From positions 126,001-190,000 of the forward strand of contig RPFO01000253.1 in NCBI GenBank assembly GCA_009746045.1: a stretch of DNA of 64,000 nt, given 5' to 3'. A model generated the notes under the pieces. It was given only the letters and a program-made list of their open reading frames with translations. It searched no databases and was not told the DNA's origin. The stretch is from Mesostigma viride (taxonomy: Eukaryota; Streptophyta; Mesostigmatophyceae; Mesostigmatales; Mesostigmataceae). Numbering within the stretch: the stretch's first letter is position 1; every line of letters begins with the position of its first letter. This document shows positions 53,546 through 64,000 of the stretch, in pieces. A program made the position numbers and the translations under genes.

Positions 53546-54659
53546 GTCCACATTCTGGATTGCAGGTCAAACACTGGATCGGCTCCAAGAAGGAAAACTG
53601 CAGCAGGAAGACGTCTCTGGATGTCAACCACTGGAAGCAGAACTTGCTAACCAAAGCACGCTGACCACAGCTTTAATGTAGACCAGAGGCCCAGAACTGA
53701 AAGACAGAAATGTGTCCTCAGTCAGGTGTGCCCTCAGTCAGGTGACCACAGCAAGTCTGCCATGAAGGCACAGGTCACCAGGACAGAATGGGATCTATGA
53801 GGGAACAAAAGAAGAAACTGAAAATCCCTATTATCAGTTTCACCGGCAATTAGTGATGTCCATCTGCCATAGACCTCATAGATCTCCTCCCCTTTAAGAC
53901 AAGACTCAAGGGGCGAGGGTGAGGGAAAGGCTGCAGCCACATCTCAACCCACAAACAAGTGGCCCTAAATGAACAAGGCACACTCATCAGTCTCTCGCAA
54001 CTGGAACATTTGGTGAAAGCAACCAACGGTCTTGGAACGACTCAGGTAACCCAAGACCGCCACCATCATCAAGGCTCAATGCATCACTCAGTGCCAAGGG
54101 TGGTGAGTGACACCTTAGACCAAGGCAATTCAGCACATCATTGATCATGCAGAGCCATTGTCCAATTACTCAACAGCTGGTAAACTGGAGACAACCAGCA
54201 CGTAAGCGTACTCATTCATCTGGCCGCCTCGGGTAAACTGGAAACAACCAGAAGGCACTGGCCAAACAGAGGTGCTGTCTCTGCATGGTGAACTGGATAC
54301 CACCAGCAGACAAACTCGTTCCCAAATCTGCCACTGATTAACTGGATGCAATCAGCAGGCAATGATACTGCCAACAATCTGCCAACGGCGTGGTCACAGG
54401 ACAGTCATGGGTCAGTCACAGGAAGGGGGATGGGGCCAGCCAACCCTGTCAAGGTGTAGGGGTGAGGGCATCTCAAACCCACAAGACAACAAGGTCAGAC
54501 AGGCTCCCTCCATAAGATGTTCCTGTGAGACCACACAACATGTCCAGATTAATCCTTGACAGCCATAAGGTTGCAGATTGGTGTCAAGCAGCGGGTAAGG
54601 CTGACGAGGTCAACACAAAGAGAGCTCACAGCTCCTAGGTTAAGACTCTCAGCAACAGT

Positions 54660-54667
54660 ATCACAAC
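54660..54667 (+). other. 8-bp target-site duplication ATCACAAC, left copy
   Basis: ATCACAAC recurs at 56444-56451, flanking the nested DNA transposon. Eight bases is the hAT hallmark. Confidence 0.85.
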
Positions 54668-56443
54668 CAGTGTGAGATCATACGCCGTATAATACGGTAT
54701 AATACGGTATAATACGGTATAATACGTTATGCGCTGGTTTTTAGCGTATAATTTTTCATACGTAATACGTTTTAGCGCATAATGACGCATAATGACGTAT
54801 AATACCGTATAATGCCGTATTTTCCGCGGTTTTTTTACGTTTTGCGCGGCTAGGATGCCAGAACGACAGGGCAACGATTTGAAGCCACAGATTTCGTATC
54901 TCTACTAAGTACTGACCCGTCTGAACTTTCACAATTCGACGCGATCTTATTTTGAAATTGTGGTGCACAGTGCAGGCACCGCGCAGGTGCGGAGGTGGCC
55001 ATGGCAACGTGCGTTCCGTTAAAATATGGCTAATCCGGCGGGCGACAGGCGAAAAAATTAAGCCGATGGTTAAAAGTGATGTTCAATTATGATGTTTCAT
55101 AGCAAGATCTGCACTATTTGCGAATTCGCCGCCTTTGTTGGTACAGATTTGCACGGGGGTCTCATCCAACAATTTGGCCGCGATGAATAATCTAGCATGT
55201 GTGCCTGCGACGGTAGAACTCGATATTCGTGGGTTATTTTGATGCAGCAAGAGCCGTTTAGTAACGGACACCATGAAAATAACCTAAGCATCTTCGATCT
55301 GCGGCCATTTCCTGTCATTTCTAAAATGATTTCGTTCAGGCCTGCGCGATCCGCGGTTAATCCATCCATGGCTGGCTGGCTTTTCTTGCGCGCCTGGGTA
55401 GGAAATAATGCCGGCCGTGGTGGTACGTTGATTTGCCGCATGTCACCGCCCAGTCTGTTTGCGCTCTTAATGAACCTGGCATGAAACTTTTTGCGCCGTT
55501 TCTGGGTTTTTCTTGCTATTTTGTTCTCCACTTGTTGCAGTTGTGCTATCAGATTTTCCGCAGCTTTCAATGGTTTTCCTTACGCTGCGTATGCCATGCT
55601 TCCTAAAGCTACCCAGAATTGATCGGGCAGTTATCTGGCTTTGCTACGCTTCCTGTAATATGGAGGTTTTCACACGGTAGACATTCTATATTGCGTAGTC
55701 AAGGACCCTAGCTGCCTCACTGCCTGGGAGCGGCATCACCGTTGCAAGGAGCTGGCGAGCTCATAGACGCCTGTCATGCTCTTCAGCCTGCTGGAAAACA
55801 AGGTTGTTGTATGGAAGGTGAGAATATGTGAGTTACTTATCACATCCCCACCTGTTTAGCCTCCGTGGTCCCCCAACGGGGACACGAGATTAATTAATAT
55901 TAATTAATTAATTCAGTTAATTAATTAATTAATGCACACCACGAGTCACACACCTGTAGTCACATGCAGCTCAGTATATTCACATAGCATCGCACCATGC
56001 AAACATACTACATGCATTAATTGTATACTACTGTAGTATTTGCGTGCATGCACAGCCACATATATATATTAAAATATATAATTACTTGCATCAAAGTGAA
56101 GGCACCCAAGTAAACATAACCAATATAAAGCCACATATATACACACATACACACAATTATGCATGCGCACGTTTACATTCTCAGTATTACATGCAATACA
56201 TCGATCGTGTCCACAATGTCCACCGTATAGAGTATAGCCGAGGGTAGGGCAACCTTGGATTATGTCCAAAACAGTGTTAAAAACATGTGGATTGATGGTG
56301 GGTGTCTTAAAATGTGTAAAATCAGAGTATTCTGAGTGTGTCCGTACAATAACGTATAATATCGTACTATACCGTATCATACCGTATTATACATTATACT
56401 CCACCGTGACCGTATAACGCGTATAACGTACGATCTCACTCTG
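54668..56443. mobile_element. hAT-type DNA transposon nested in element 2, probably non-autonomous
   Basis: 1,776 bp bounded by imperfect terminal inverted repeats: CAGTGTGAGATCATACG at the left and CAGAGTGAGATCGTACG as the complement of the right end, 15 of 17 identical. The 8-bp ATCACAAC duplication and CAGTG-type ends fit the hAT superfamily. The subterminal 100 bases at each side are packed with TATAATACGG-like motifs, as seen where hAT transposases bind. The interior has only - strand frames of 157 and 63 codons (55083-55570), with no recognisable transposase or BED finger, and a TTAA tract at 55890-55933 that may be a LINE tail. Confidence 0.85.
54682..54735. repeat. Subterminal TATAATACGG repeats, left side of the hAT element
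   Basis: Four consecutive copies of a 12-base unit containing TATAATACGG, followed by looser copies to about 54825. Related TATAATACGGTATGATACGG motifs occur in the complement at 56340-56400. Confidence 0.9.
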
Positions 56444-57607
56444 ATCACAACCCATCCTGGGTACAAAAGTTGTCCATTGATCCAGAACGCTGTTGTACTG
56501 TGGGCAGCTCAAGGGCGGAAGGGTCCGTCAGCATAGAGAAATACTCAAGAGCTGTAGCAAGACCCCTTGCATCATGTACAACTGAAGGTGAGTGAGTAGG
56601 CACTCAGGGTACAGATGCCAGCATACTGTTGTACCCAATTAAAACTCTATCAGAGAGAGGCTCTCATCAGACAGACATGAGAGGATACCACAAAGTCCAC
56701 TCATGGGAGGCAGCAAGATAGACAAAGAAATGAACAGAGGTGAGAGGTGAGATCTTCCCAAGACAAGGCTTATTAGCAAGCAAGGAAAGATCAGAAGGGG
56801 GTCAAGAGGACAGTGGCAAGGATCAATAATAACAAAGGCAAGCAATTGACAAGCAGTGAGGAGTTAGAGCAACAAGAGTCACCGGTAAACTCCACACTTA
56901 ACGAATGCTCGTCTGCATCCCTGTAATGATAGCCACAAAACGTCCTTGACACACCCTAGCAACTCTGTTCATGATGTCCACTGCTCCAAAAGATGCACAC
57001 CATTCGGCCACTCCATAGGCCGTGCGAATACTCAAAGCTCTCATAACAGTGAGAACTGAAGAAGATGAGTACTCTAGGTATGCACACAGTCTGTATACCT
57101 GGTGCACTGGAGTCACAGACTGCACGCGGAGAGAGAGAGCTTGAAAACAGGGAATCACATGAGAAGTATGACTCCCGCTGTTTCTGACCATATGAACTTC
57201 ATCAGTAGTCAGCAGACAGCTAACAAGAAAGGCTTACATGCAGAGAAAGCCCAAGTGATTGAAGTCCAGGTCACTGAGGAAAAAGCAAAATCATTAAAAC
57301 TCAGCCATGGCGTACTGGCACAGCATTTATCCTCGGGCAAGCTCTAATACCACTGCAAACAACCAAAACCACGTGGGGATTCTGGTATATCCAACACTGG
57401 GACAGATGCTATAGTGACTGCTTTCATGACTGAAAAACAACTGTCACGCATCTATCAACCAACTGTACATCTTTCCATAATAAGGCAACCAGGGGCAACT
57501 GTATAGACGTCATCCATGATAAGCACAACGTCTACACCATCCCAATGGCCACAAGAAAGATGTAAACCTGAGTGACTGACGTAAGAGTTAGGCACTTGGA
57601 ATCTACA

Positions 57608-57905
57608 GGCAGCCTTGGCAGGGTTAGGAGAGAAACAAACTTTTTTTTTTTCCAACAGGCATGCAGCCCAAAACTGGTACAGAAAATACCGGCAGCCTTG
57701 GCAGGGTTAGGAGACAAACAAACTAAATTCTCCCAACAGGCAGCCCTAACTAGTACTGCAGAATATAGGCGGCCTTGGCAGGGTTAGGAGACAAACAAAG
57801 CTGGCGTCTCCCAACAGGCGACCTAAAACTAGAACTAACCAGTACAGGCAACCTTGGCAGGGGCAGGAGACAAACAAACTGTTTCTCCCAACAGGTGGCC
57901 TATAA
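57608..57905. repeat. About 78-bp tandem repeat, four units, in element 2
   Basis: Each unit holds CCTTGGCAGGGTTAGGAGAC, then AAACAAAC and CCCAACAGGC. Units start near 57608, 57691, 57770 and 57847; the last is the most diverged and short. Confidence 0.85.
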
Positions 57906-59878
57906 TACTATATAATACTGTATGGCCTAAATCAGGTGACAGGGAGACTGTTAGTGGCTCCCCTAAGCAGCAGGTCTTAACCAAGACACGGGGTGACAAC
58001 ACGTAACAGCCCACGTGTCTAGGACAAGCCAGCTATAAAACTATGACTACAGCAGATTGCTAAAAGGCACTATTGCCAACCTGAGTCATCAAGGGCAGAC
58101 GTAAAGTACGTCCTATGCAGCAAAATTGATGACCATACTCCGGCCTTATGGGACCCAGTAAACAAGCATCCTTTCTACTAAAAAAAGAAGAAAAGGAAAG
58201 ACTTGACACTGCCCATTACAATGTTCTCAGCAGTGAACAAAATAGCTAGTTCACGCAATCAAGGCACCTATTATGTGTGCAAGACCAGAGAACATGGCAG
58301 GGATGCACCCAAGGAGGCACTGCAGAAGCATGCACTCAAAAGAGGCACCGCAGTAGCTACCTACAGCTGCAAGATGTCTATGCAACTGAAGAGGTGCACG
58401 TCATACTATCAATAGAGTGCAGTACTCTATCACATCTACAGAGGCAAGCCAAGCCATAGATGCAATAATAGAGCACACCATCCATAGATAATACAAGTGT
58501 CCGTGACTACCCAGGACAGGGGTACAAGTTTCAGCCTGCACCAAGAAATAACATTGAATGCTGGCTGACCCAAGTCCTGGTTGTATTCTAAATAAACTAC
58601 TGACTATCAAAACCATCCTGGAATAGATAGCCTTTCTATTACTAACTATCTGGCTGTGTGCTGGTACGTGCCAGAACCATGCACAAGGTGTCTGGTCAGA
58701 TCCACACCCTCCCAGAAAATTTTTACGGTGCATGGGTGAGACCCTACAATGTACCAGATACACTACTAGAGGGCAGTGACAGGCACCAATCAAAACATTT
58801 ACTACTCCACGCAAGCCTTTGGTGAGTGCTAAAAGCTCAGACTCACACAGCAATGCTAAAACAGCATCACAGGCATGGAATAATGTAATGATGGGAACAA
58901 CTAGGTTGTTCTCCTCCCACCCTATGGGGGAAGAAGCCAGCACTCCCTAACTAGGCACGCAGGTGTTAGGCACAACACCGTCAAGGTGTCAGCAGTATTG
59001 CAGCACACCTTAAGAGATCGACATGGGACTGTCACCCTTTTTACAAGCCATGACTAGAACAGGGAAAAGACCTTCCTCCAAACTGCTTACAGGACTGGGT
59101 CTTCTCCATTCTAGCATCATGGTGGTGAACAGAAAGAAAAATGTCTCATCCCCTAGGCATCTCTTCTGCAACCAAAAGAGATCACCAGGTGCCCACCTGC
59201 TTTTCAAGATGTTGGCCTAGCAGATGCCGTTGCAGCAGACGACGCTGTCGCCACAACCAGAAGTCGCTGCTACAGCCAAACGGCGGCGCTAGAGCGAAAG
59301 GTTGTTGCCGAAACATGAAGATGTTGTCACTAAAACTGGCAGATGTAGTCGTTGAAAAAGAAGGCATTGTCACGACTGGAAGAACTCGTTGCCACCACCA
59401 CACTGTGTCGGCTGATTGTTGTTGTCGTGTAGATCTAGAGCTCGTTTCAGCGGGTCGGGCAGATTGACGCAGTGTCGAATAGGCGACAGCAGCAGAATCA
59501 CTTGAGTTGGCTGGTCTGGTGCGTTAGCTTGGGCTCAGGAAAATGTGCTCTGGCTCGGCTTGTTCGTGAGAACGTCCCATGCCAGACGCATAGCCTACTC
59601 CGCAACACAGACTGCAAATATGAATTCGCTGCACAGTGAAGAATGCGCTCTATACAGGTCAGCAGGGTTAGTGAAACCACCAGGTGACTGGCCGCTGAGC
59701 TAGATAGAAAGATTTCTTCTTGATGTCTCCACCAGGACGAATGCTATCGTTCTTGTTCTTCCCTCGGTAGAAAAAACGTGGTAGGCGGAAATGGTTGATG
59801 TATACTGAAAGAGTCAGTACACGGAAACTCGTCCCATGCTTTGATAAGTCTGTTCAGAGGTCAAACCTCCGATACCAA

Positions 59879-60612
59879 TGTAACAGAATAAAATGGTGGT
59901 CTCTGCTCCACTAAATGCACAGATCTTTTACCTCCTGTCATTAAAGACAGAACGGACTTATCAAACCCCAAGAGACAGGGGAGATTCCTAGCACTCTCCA
60001 GGAATCGTAGAGGGTGGTCGTTTCCCGTCTGGAGGCCATTCCTACGAGACGGTACTTACGCGGTAGAGAGCGGTGGTCCCCTTTTGGTCGGGCGTCTCTC
60101 TGCTTGTTCATACAGACACAAGACTTCCTGTCTATCGGATATGGCTGTCCAATAACAGGGCCTGAAGTGAGCATGTTTGGTTATTAGAAATGACTTCACA
60201 TAATTGGGGGTATCCGCCTGATGGCTATGGTGACAAACAGGCAAAGCTTATGTCCCCGCCGACACAGAGGAGTCCAACGCAATCCTACAGGTCTCAGCCA
60301 ATCAGAACACATCGATGAACCGGTAAGGTCCTCTCTCTATATGCTTTACACCCCTAACTTACGAAAGATACTAACTGACATCAGTCAGATTACACATAGA
60401 TTCCAAGGTATACTGTCCCGTACCGTCCAGGGCCCAACACAAAGGACCATCAAAAGGGCACTCCGCATATAAGTCCCCAAAAGTCAAGTCAGGCCAGGAA
60501 TCATAACACTTTGGCCGTACAAAGGACTCAGCCATTTACACTGAACGCTGAACTACAAGTTCGCGTCCACTTGGATGTAACAGTATACACACTGTCAGAA
60601 AATACTGTTACA
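59879..60612 (-). repeat. 5' LTR of element 2 (right on + strand)
   Basis: 734 bp. Adjoined on its inner side by the complement of the PBS (GGTTTGACCTCCGATACCA-type sequence, 59851-59878). Confidence 0.92.
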
Positions 60613-60642
60613 TCATCTATAGTCGCGAGCTATACGTAAGCT

Positions 60643-61507
60643 AGCCATAATTTCAATGCACAAGGCCGGCTACACGTTTCTATCTCCATTCATGTTCATC
60701 ATCCTGAACGACTCGACTGAAACATGTCCAGACAAGATAACGGCAGGCTCGAGCTACCATGGTCCGGATTCTCCCGATTTCTAGGGCCTGTGCTGGTTGT
60801 CTCCTTGATAATGTATAGTCACACCGGCCCATGCATGGTTAATGGCAGGTGATGCAACCTGGACATCGCCATCCGGCCTGTAGTAGTGCAATGCATGTCA
60901 TTGAATGCAGGGTAGAACGTACCAAGCGCCATGCATGCCTATAACCTAACCAGTAGCCAACAGATATCCGCCATGCATGAGCCTAGCTATAAGTGCGCCT
61001 CGCCTAGCACTGCTTGTTCATGCTCACAGTCTCCATAGCAATTAATGTAATGCTCACACGGGAAATGTCATTGCACCCACAGGGGATGCGCCCCGGATTG
61101 ATCGTTTATAAACTTTAGTTAGACGGGTCTGATTGAGCACCCTGTGGCATGCGCATGCCTGTTGTGGCCGGCCTGAGGGAAGGCCGAGGGGTCTCTGGGC
61201 ACCCAGCCCTACCCGTTGTGCATGCACACTCAGGGATTTAAAGCACGTACTCAGGTGCGCTCAATCCGTGACTCCCCAACGGTACTTAGCAAGTGTTCCA
61301 AATAATTAATAAATTCTGGCGGATCAAGGTACCGGCTCCGGCCACAGATTCGTACGTCGCTGCTGCGCTGCTGATGAGCGGGGCCGTCGTGCAGGTCGTT
61401 ATAGCTCAAGCCTGCCGTTATCTTTTCCGCGTTTTCGAACCGTTCAGGATGATGAATATGAATGGAGATGGAAATATGTGTAGCCTTGTGCATTGAAATT
61501 AAATGGC
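60643..61507. mobile_element. Foldback-like structure with arms of about 110 bp
   Basis: The stretch 60648-60757 (TAATTTCAATGCACAAGG...CATTCATGTTCATCATCCTG...AAGATAACGGCAGGCTCGAG) is matched by the complement of 61395-61502 (...CATTCATATTCATCATCCTG...AAGATAACGGCAGGCTTGAG) with small gaps. The arms enclose about 640 bases that include a LINE 3' UTR remnant at 61150-61300. No target duplication was found, so it may be a foldback element or simply two copies of a repeat in opposite orientation. Confidence 0.5.
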
Positions 61508-62402
61508 TTGCTGACGCGTGTAGAGCGACATGATGACCTATTTACCAGAAGTGTACATATATCGATCTCTGTATATAGGTTTATAGCTGGGCGTTTGCTT
61601 TGGTTTGAGTGATTTCACTCTGCTGTAAGTAATTATATTTTTTTAAACATATATCGATCCGGACATCATTGTCATGCAAGCTGTGTAAAAAGATTTGACG
61701 AATATTATCCGAATAGTCTAAAGATTTGGTGTTTTGGCCTCTTTCGAATCCAAATAATAGCCGAATAATGGCAGAATAATGACCGGATAATGGCCGAATA
61801 GTGCGTTAAATTTGGTCCACAAACCCGGCCATCAAATCCGGCGCCCGAATCCGAACACCCGAATCCTTTAGTCTGCATGCAAGCCCAGCTGGGGATAGCC
61901 GTGTGCATGCACGAATGGGTACGGTGGCGCGCGATTGTGTATAATTTTACCATGCAGCAATGATGTATACGGGTGCCAGCAATATATCCGTGTGTTTTGC
62001 ATATGGGTCCAGGAATAGTTGTCTCACATAATAATATGGGTATATGTACCGCACCAGTTCATGCACAATTAATGCCAAAACCAGTAATCAATCAACAACT
62101 CCTCAACTAGATCTGATCGAGGTCAACCCCAAGTAACATGAGGACAACTCACCTACTAGAACTTAACATATGGCTAGTCACGGGATGAGACTAGCAGGCT
62201 GCATGCTTGGCGCACATATCCTGTACAGCTGGCCATGGCATGCGTGCCATTATTCATGATTGTTAGGTATTATTACAGCTGGCTGAATTCTACAGCTGGC
62301 TGCATGATGTGGCCGCGGCATTCGCAAACTGCAGCTATTTGCCAGCCTTGCCGACTCATAGACCTGGGTACACCTGAATGGCTCTTCATTAACTAACTAA
62401 GC
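61508..62402. other. Spacer downstream of the GT61 gene
   Basis: Contains the repeat shared with 36955-37036 (61567-61640) and an imperfect minisatellite of CCGAATAATGG-like units at about 61745-61805. Otherwise only short frames. Confidence 0.5.
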
Positions 62403-63953
62403 CTACTGCTCTATCTCTGCCAGAATCCTGGAGACATGGTCCAGGAGAATCGGTACATCCACAATAAATACATCGTCGGTCTCAGGCTGTTCATCATCCG
62501 AAAGCACCTGTACGGCATGATCGAGGTATTAAAAAGTGCAATAGAGTTTGTAGGCATTAGCGGCAGCGGACAGAGAAACACCATGCATTACCATGCGTGT
62601 CATTGAAGCTGATTGCTGCATCAGAGAGCATGTGCAGGTGGTTGCAAAGCAAAGTAGACAAATATCGGACAAAATGCAGCTAGAGATTTCATAGTCCCAA
62701 AGGACCACTCCCGTCATGGTCCCATGCGAGCTGCCACCACATGTAAAACAATTTAAGAGCTGAGTGAGGGGTATTCATGAATATATTTCTGTGCTATATT
62801 TCTATACTATATTCTTTGTGCATACACATACAACGATCATGAGAGGTAAACGAGTACATCTTCTAGCAAGAAAACAAAGCTCGTGCACATCAAGCTTCGT
62901 GCATCCGTCACAACATACCTTGGTCATCTGCCGCTGGAACTGGGGCACGGTTGCGTAGTATCGCAGGCCCAGGTTGTGGGCCACCTCCTTAAACAGGGTG
63001 CTCATGCTCGTGGGGTCACCGTTGGGTACCCAGGGCTGAAGGAACTCGAGTACCGCCGTCCCCTCCCTGCAGGCGACCAGGTAGCTGAGGCTGGGGCCAT
63101 GGGGAGCAATCTGCCACCCGAGCATCCAAGAGCGTTGAGCATGCATGCATGCATGCATGCAGTGGGCGGGCATCATTAGGGTGCGCGGAGTCATCAATAA
63201 ATTTGCTCGTGAGTATAAATGGGATGGTCAACGGTACATGTCACTGTCTTAAGCAGGCCTTTAAGTGAGCCAGGTAGCAGACATGCTGATGCCTCAGGCA
63301 TGGCGGGCGCGCGCCTGGCCGGCTATGCCATGCAGTGGTCATGTTGTTTGCCCGTGCAGAATCAAGGCATCTTGCATCACCAGAACTTGGATGAAGGCAA
63401 TGCAAAAAAAACGCCCTCACCAAAAGCCTAGTAATTAAACACGAAGCTTGCACGCACCACGCATGCACCTGCCACCCGTCACTGCCTGCACTCATCATAT
63501 CATGCACACGCCTTGGTATTACCAGTGCTGTGCGCTAAGGGACACACTCACCACGACCGCCGCCCGGTGGAACCGCCGCAGAAGCTCCGCCTGCTCCTCG
63601 CCGGTGGCTGCCGCACCCGTCACACTATCCAGCACATCATCCATCAGCACGTCCACTTTGAGACCTAGCGGGCGCACGAGGGTCCCCAGCGCCTCCACCA
63701 TGGCATCGTTGTTGGCCACGCGGCAGCGGCGGTGGCGCGATATGACCAGAACGGTGCGGCGGTCAGCAGAAGGAAAGAGAGGCACGCCGTGGCTGGTGAT
63801 CAGCTTGGTGTTGCGGGCGGCGGCGGCCTGGGGCTCGGCCGAGGAGGAGGGAGGCGTGAGCGGCACGCCCAGCTGGCGGTGGACCACATCGCGCAGGTTG
63901 CGCTGGAAGAGCGCCGATTGGTTGCGGGTGCAGGGGATCTCAGGGACGAGCAC
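62403..63953 (-). CDS. GT61 (DUF563) family glycosyltransferase, C-terminal part, three exons
   Basis: Enzymes of this family transfer sugars (for example xylose, arabinose or GlcNAc) to glycans or proteins in the Golgi or ER; the acceptor here is unknown. Exons on the - strand: 63953-63552 (134 codons), 63110-62919 (64 codons) and 62507-62403 (34 codons plus TAG). All splice sites are GT-AG and frames join in phase. Family signatures are VLVISRHRRCRVANNDAMVEAL (the R-x-x-x-x-R-x-x-x-N block), EEQAELLRRFHRAAVV, and at the next exon start IAPHGPSLSYLVACREGTAV, followed by LEFLQPW and NLGLRYYA. The usual H-G-A-G-L-x-N is here H-G-P-S-L-S-Y. The gene starts beyond 64000, with an acceptor at 63954-63955. 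The last exon gives an unremarkable helical C-terminus. Confidence 0.82.
63144..63160. repeat. (GCAT)n microsatellite in a GT61 intron
   Basis: Four TGCATGCA-type units in the intron between 63111 and 63551; the intron otherwise shows nothing. Confidence 0.8.
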
Positions 63954-64000
63954 CTGCCAGGGAGGGCGGTAAGGTAAAAGGGATGGAGAGGAAACAAAGT

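Larger units (their letters stand above)
51762..60612 (-). mobile_element. Second Ty3/gypsy element of the same family, - orientation, degenerate
   Basis: LTRs at 51762-52499 and 59879-60612 (both with TGTAACA...TGTTACA ends) enclose 7.4 kb. Read on the - strand, the PBS lies just inside 59879 and the PPT just inside 52499. The sequence next to the PPT (GCAGAGCTGGTAGCTCTGTT) matches element 1. Flanking bases are GCATC and TCATC, a 5-bp duplication with one mismatch. The interior has no intact gag or pol; a stretch at 56900-57010 on the - strand reads AYGVAEWCASFGAVDIMNRV, clearly related to the integrase end of element 1 (AYGVAYRCASTGAVERLNRV). Its distance from the PBS is about 2.3 kb shorter than in element 1, so much of gag-pol is deleted. 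A hAT-like element is nested inside. Confidence 0.88.

Noticed and set aside
57608-57905. Possible CRISPR-like array (four similar units)
   Set aside because: Units are adjacent and diverged with no constant repeat/unique spacer pattern, in a eukaryotic retroelement; an ordinary tandem repeat.
58401-58943. 180-codon - strand frame in element 2 with a Ty1/copia RNase H-like stretch (ALLCESELLALTKGLRGV)
   Set aside because: The remaining sequence does not follow the copia pattern, and LTRs, PBS and PPT assign the element to the gypsy family next to it.

Overview
The window is nuclear DNA of a eukaryote with cilia, most likely a flagellated alga of the green lineage. This rests on three things: an intraflagellar-transport gene (IFT52), a giant HECT ubiquitin ligase whose first exon (MKIKKKR...) looks like plant UPL1/UPL2, and spliceosomal GT-AG introns. 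Exons are GC-rich and prefer G/C-ending codons. Introns and spacers are poorer in GC and hold CA, CAG/CAA, TTAA and pyrimidine repeats. The species is not proven.

Layout. (1) 1-4836: the 3' part of IFT52 on the + strand (four exons), preceded by about 2.2 kb with a long AAC/AGC microsatellite and a GC-rich palindromic repeat. (2) 4837-10639: a graveyard of non-LTR retrotransposon (LINE) fragments on both strands, then unassigned spacer. (3) 10640-35221: a complete HUWE1/UPL1/TOM1-type E3 ligase, 15 exons and about 5,904 codons by my splicing. One exon (12103-25212) is 13.1 kb and open throughout. The HECT domain lies in exons 8-15, and the codon of its catalytic cysteine is split by the last intron. 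(4) 35222-41748: LINE 3' ends in both orientations, small dispersed repeats and unassigned DNA. (5) 41749-51320: a structurally complete Ty3/gypsy chromovirus (LTRs, PBS, PPT, 5-bp target duplication) with gag, a frame-broken pol and a large extra ORF after pol. (6) 51757-60617: a second member of the same family in the opposite orientation, largely stripped of gag-pol and carrying a nested hAT-type DNA transposon at 54668-56443. (7) 60643-62402: an inverted-repeat structure, LINE 3' debris and spacer. (8) 62403-63953: the 3' part of a GT61 (DUF563) glycosyltransferase gene on the - strand, running off the right edge.

The host genes are not functionally linked by position: cilium assembly, ubiquitin ligation and glycan synthesis. 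The most unusual signal is a recurring pattern of partial exon copies in the introns. The end of an exon together with its donor site is repeated downstream after exons 5, 10, 11 and 12 of the ligase, after its stop codon, and in weaker form after an IFT52 exon. The start of exon 11 with an acceptor is also copied 100 bp upstream.
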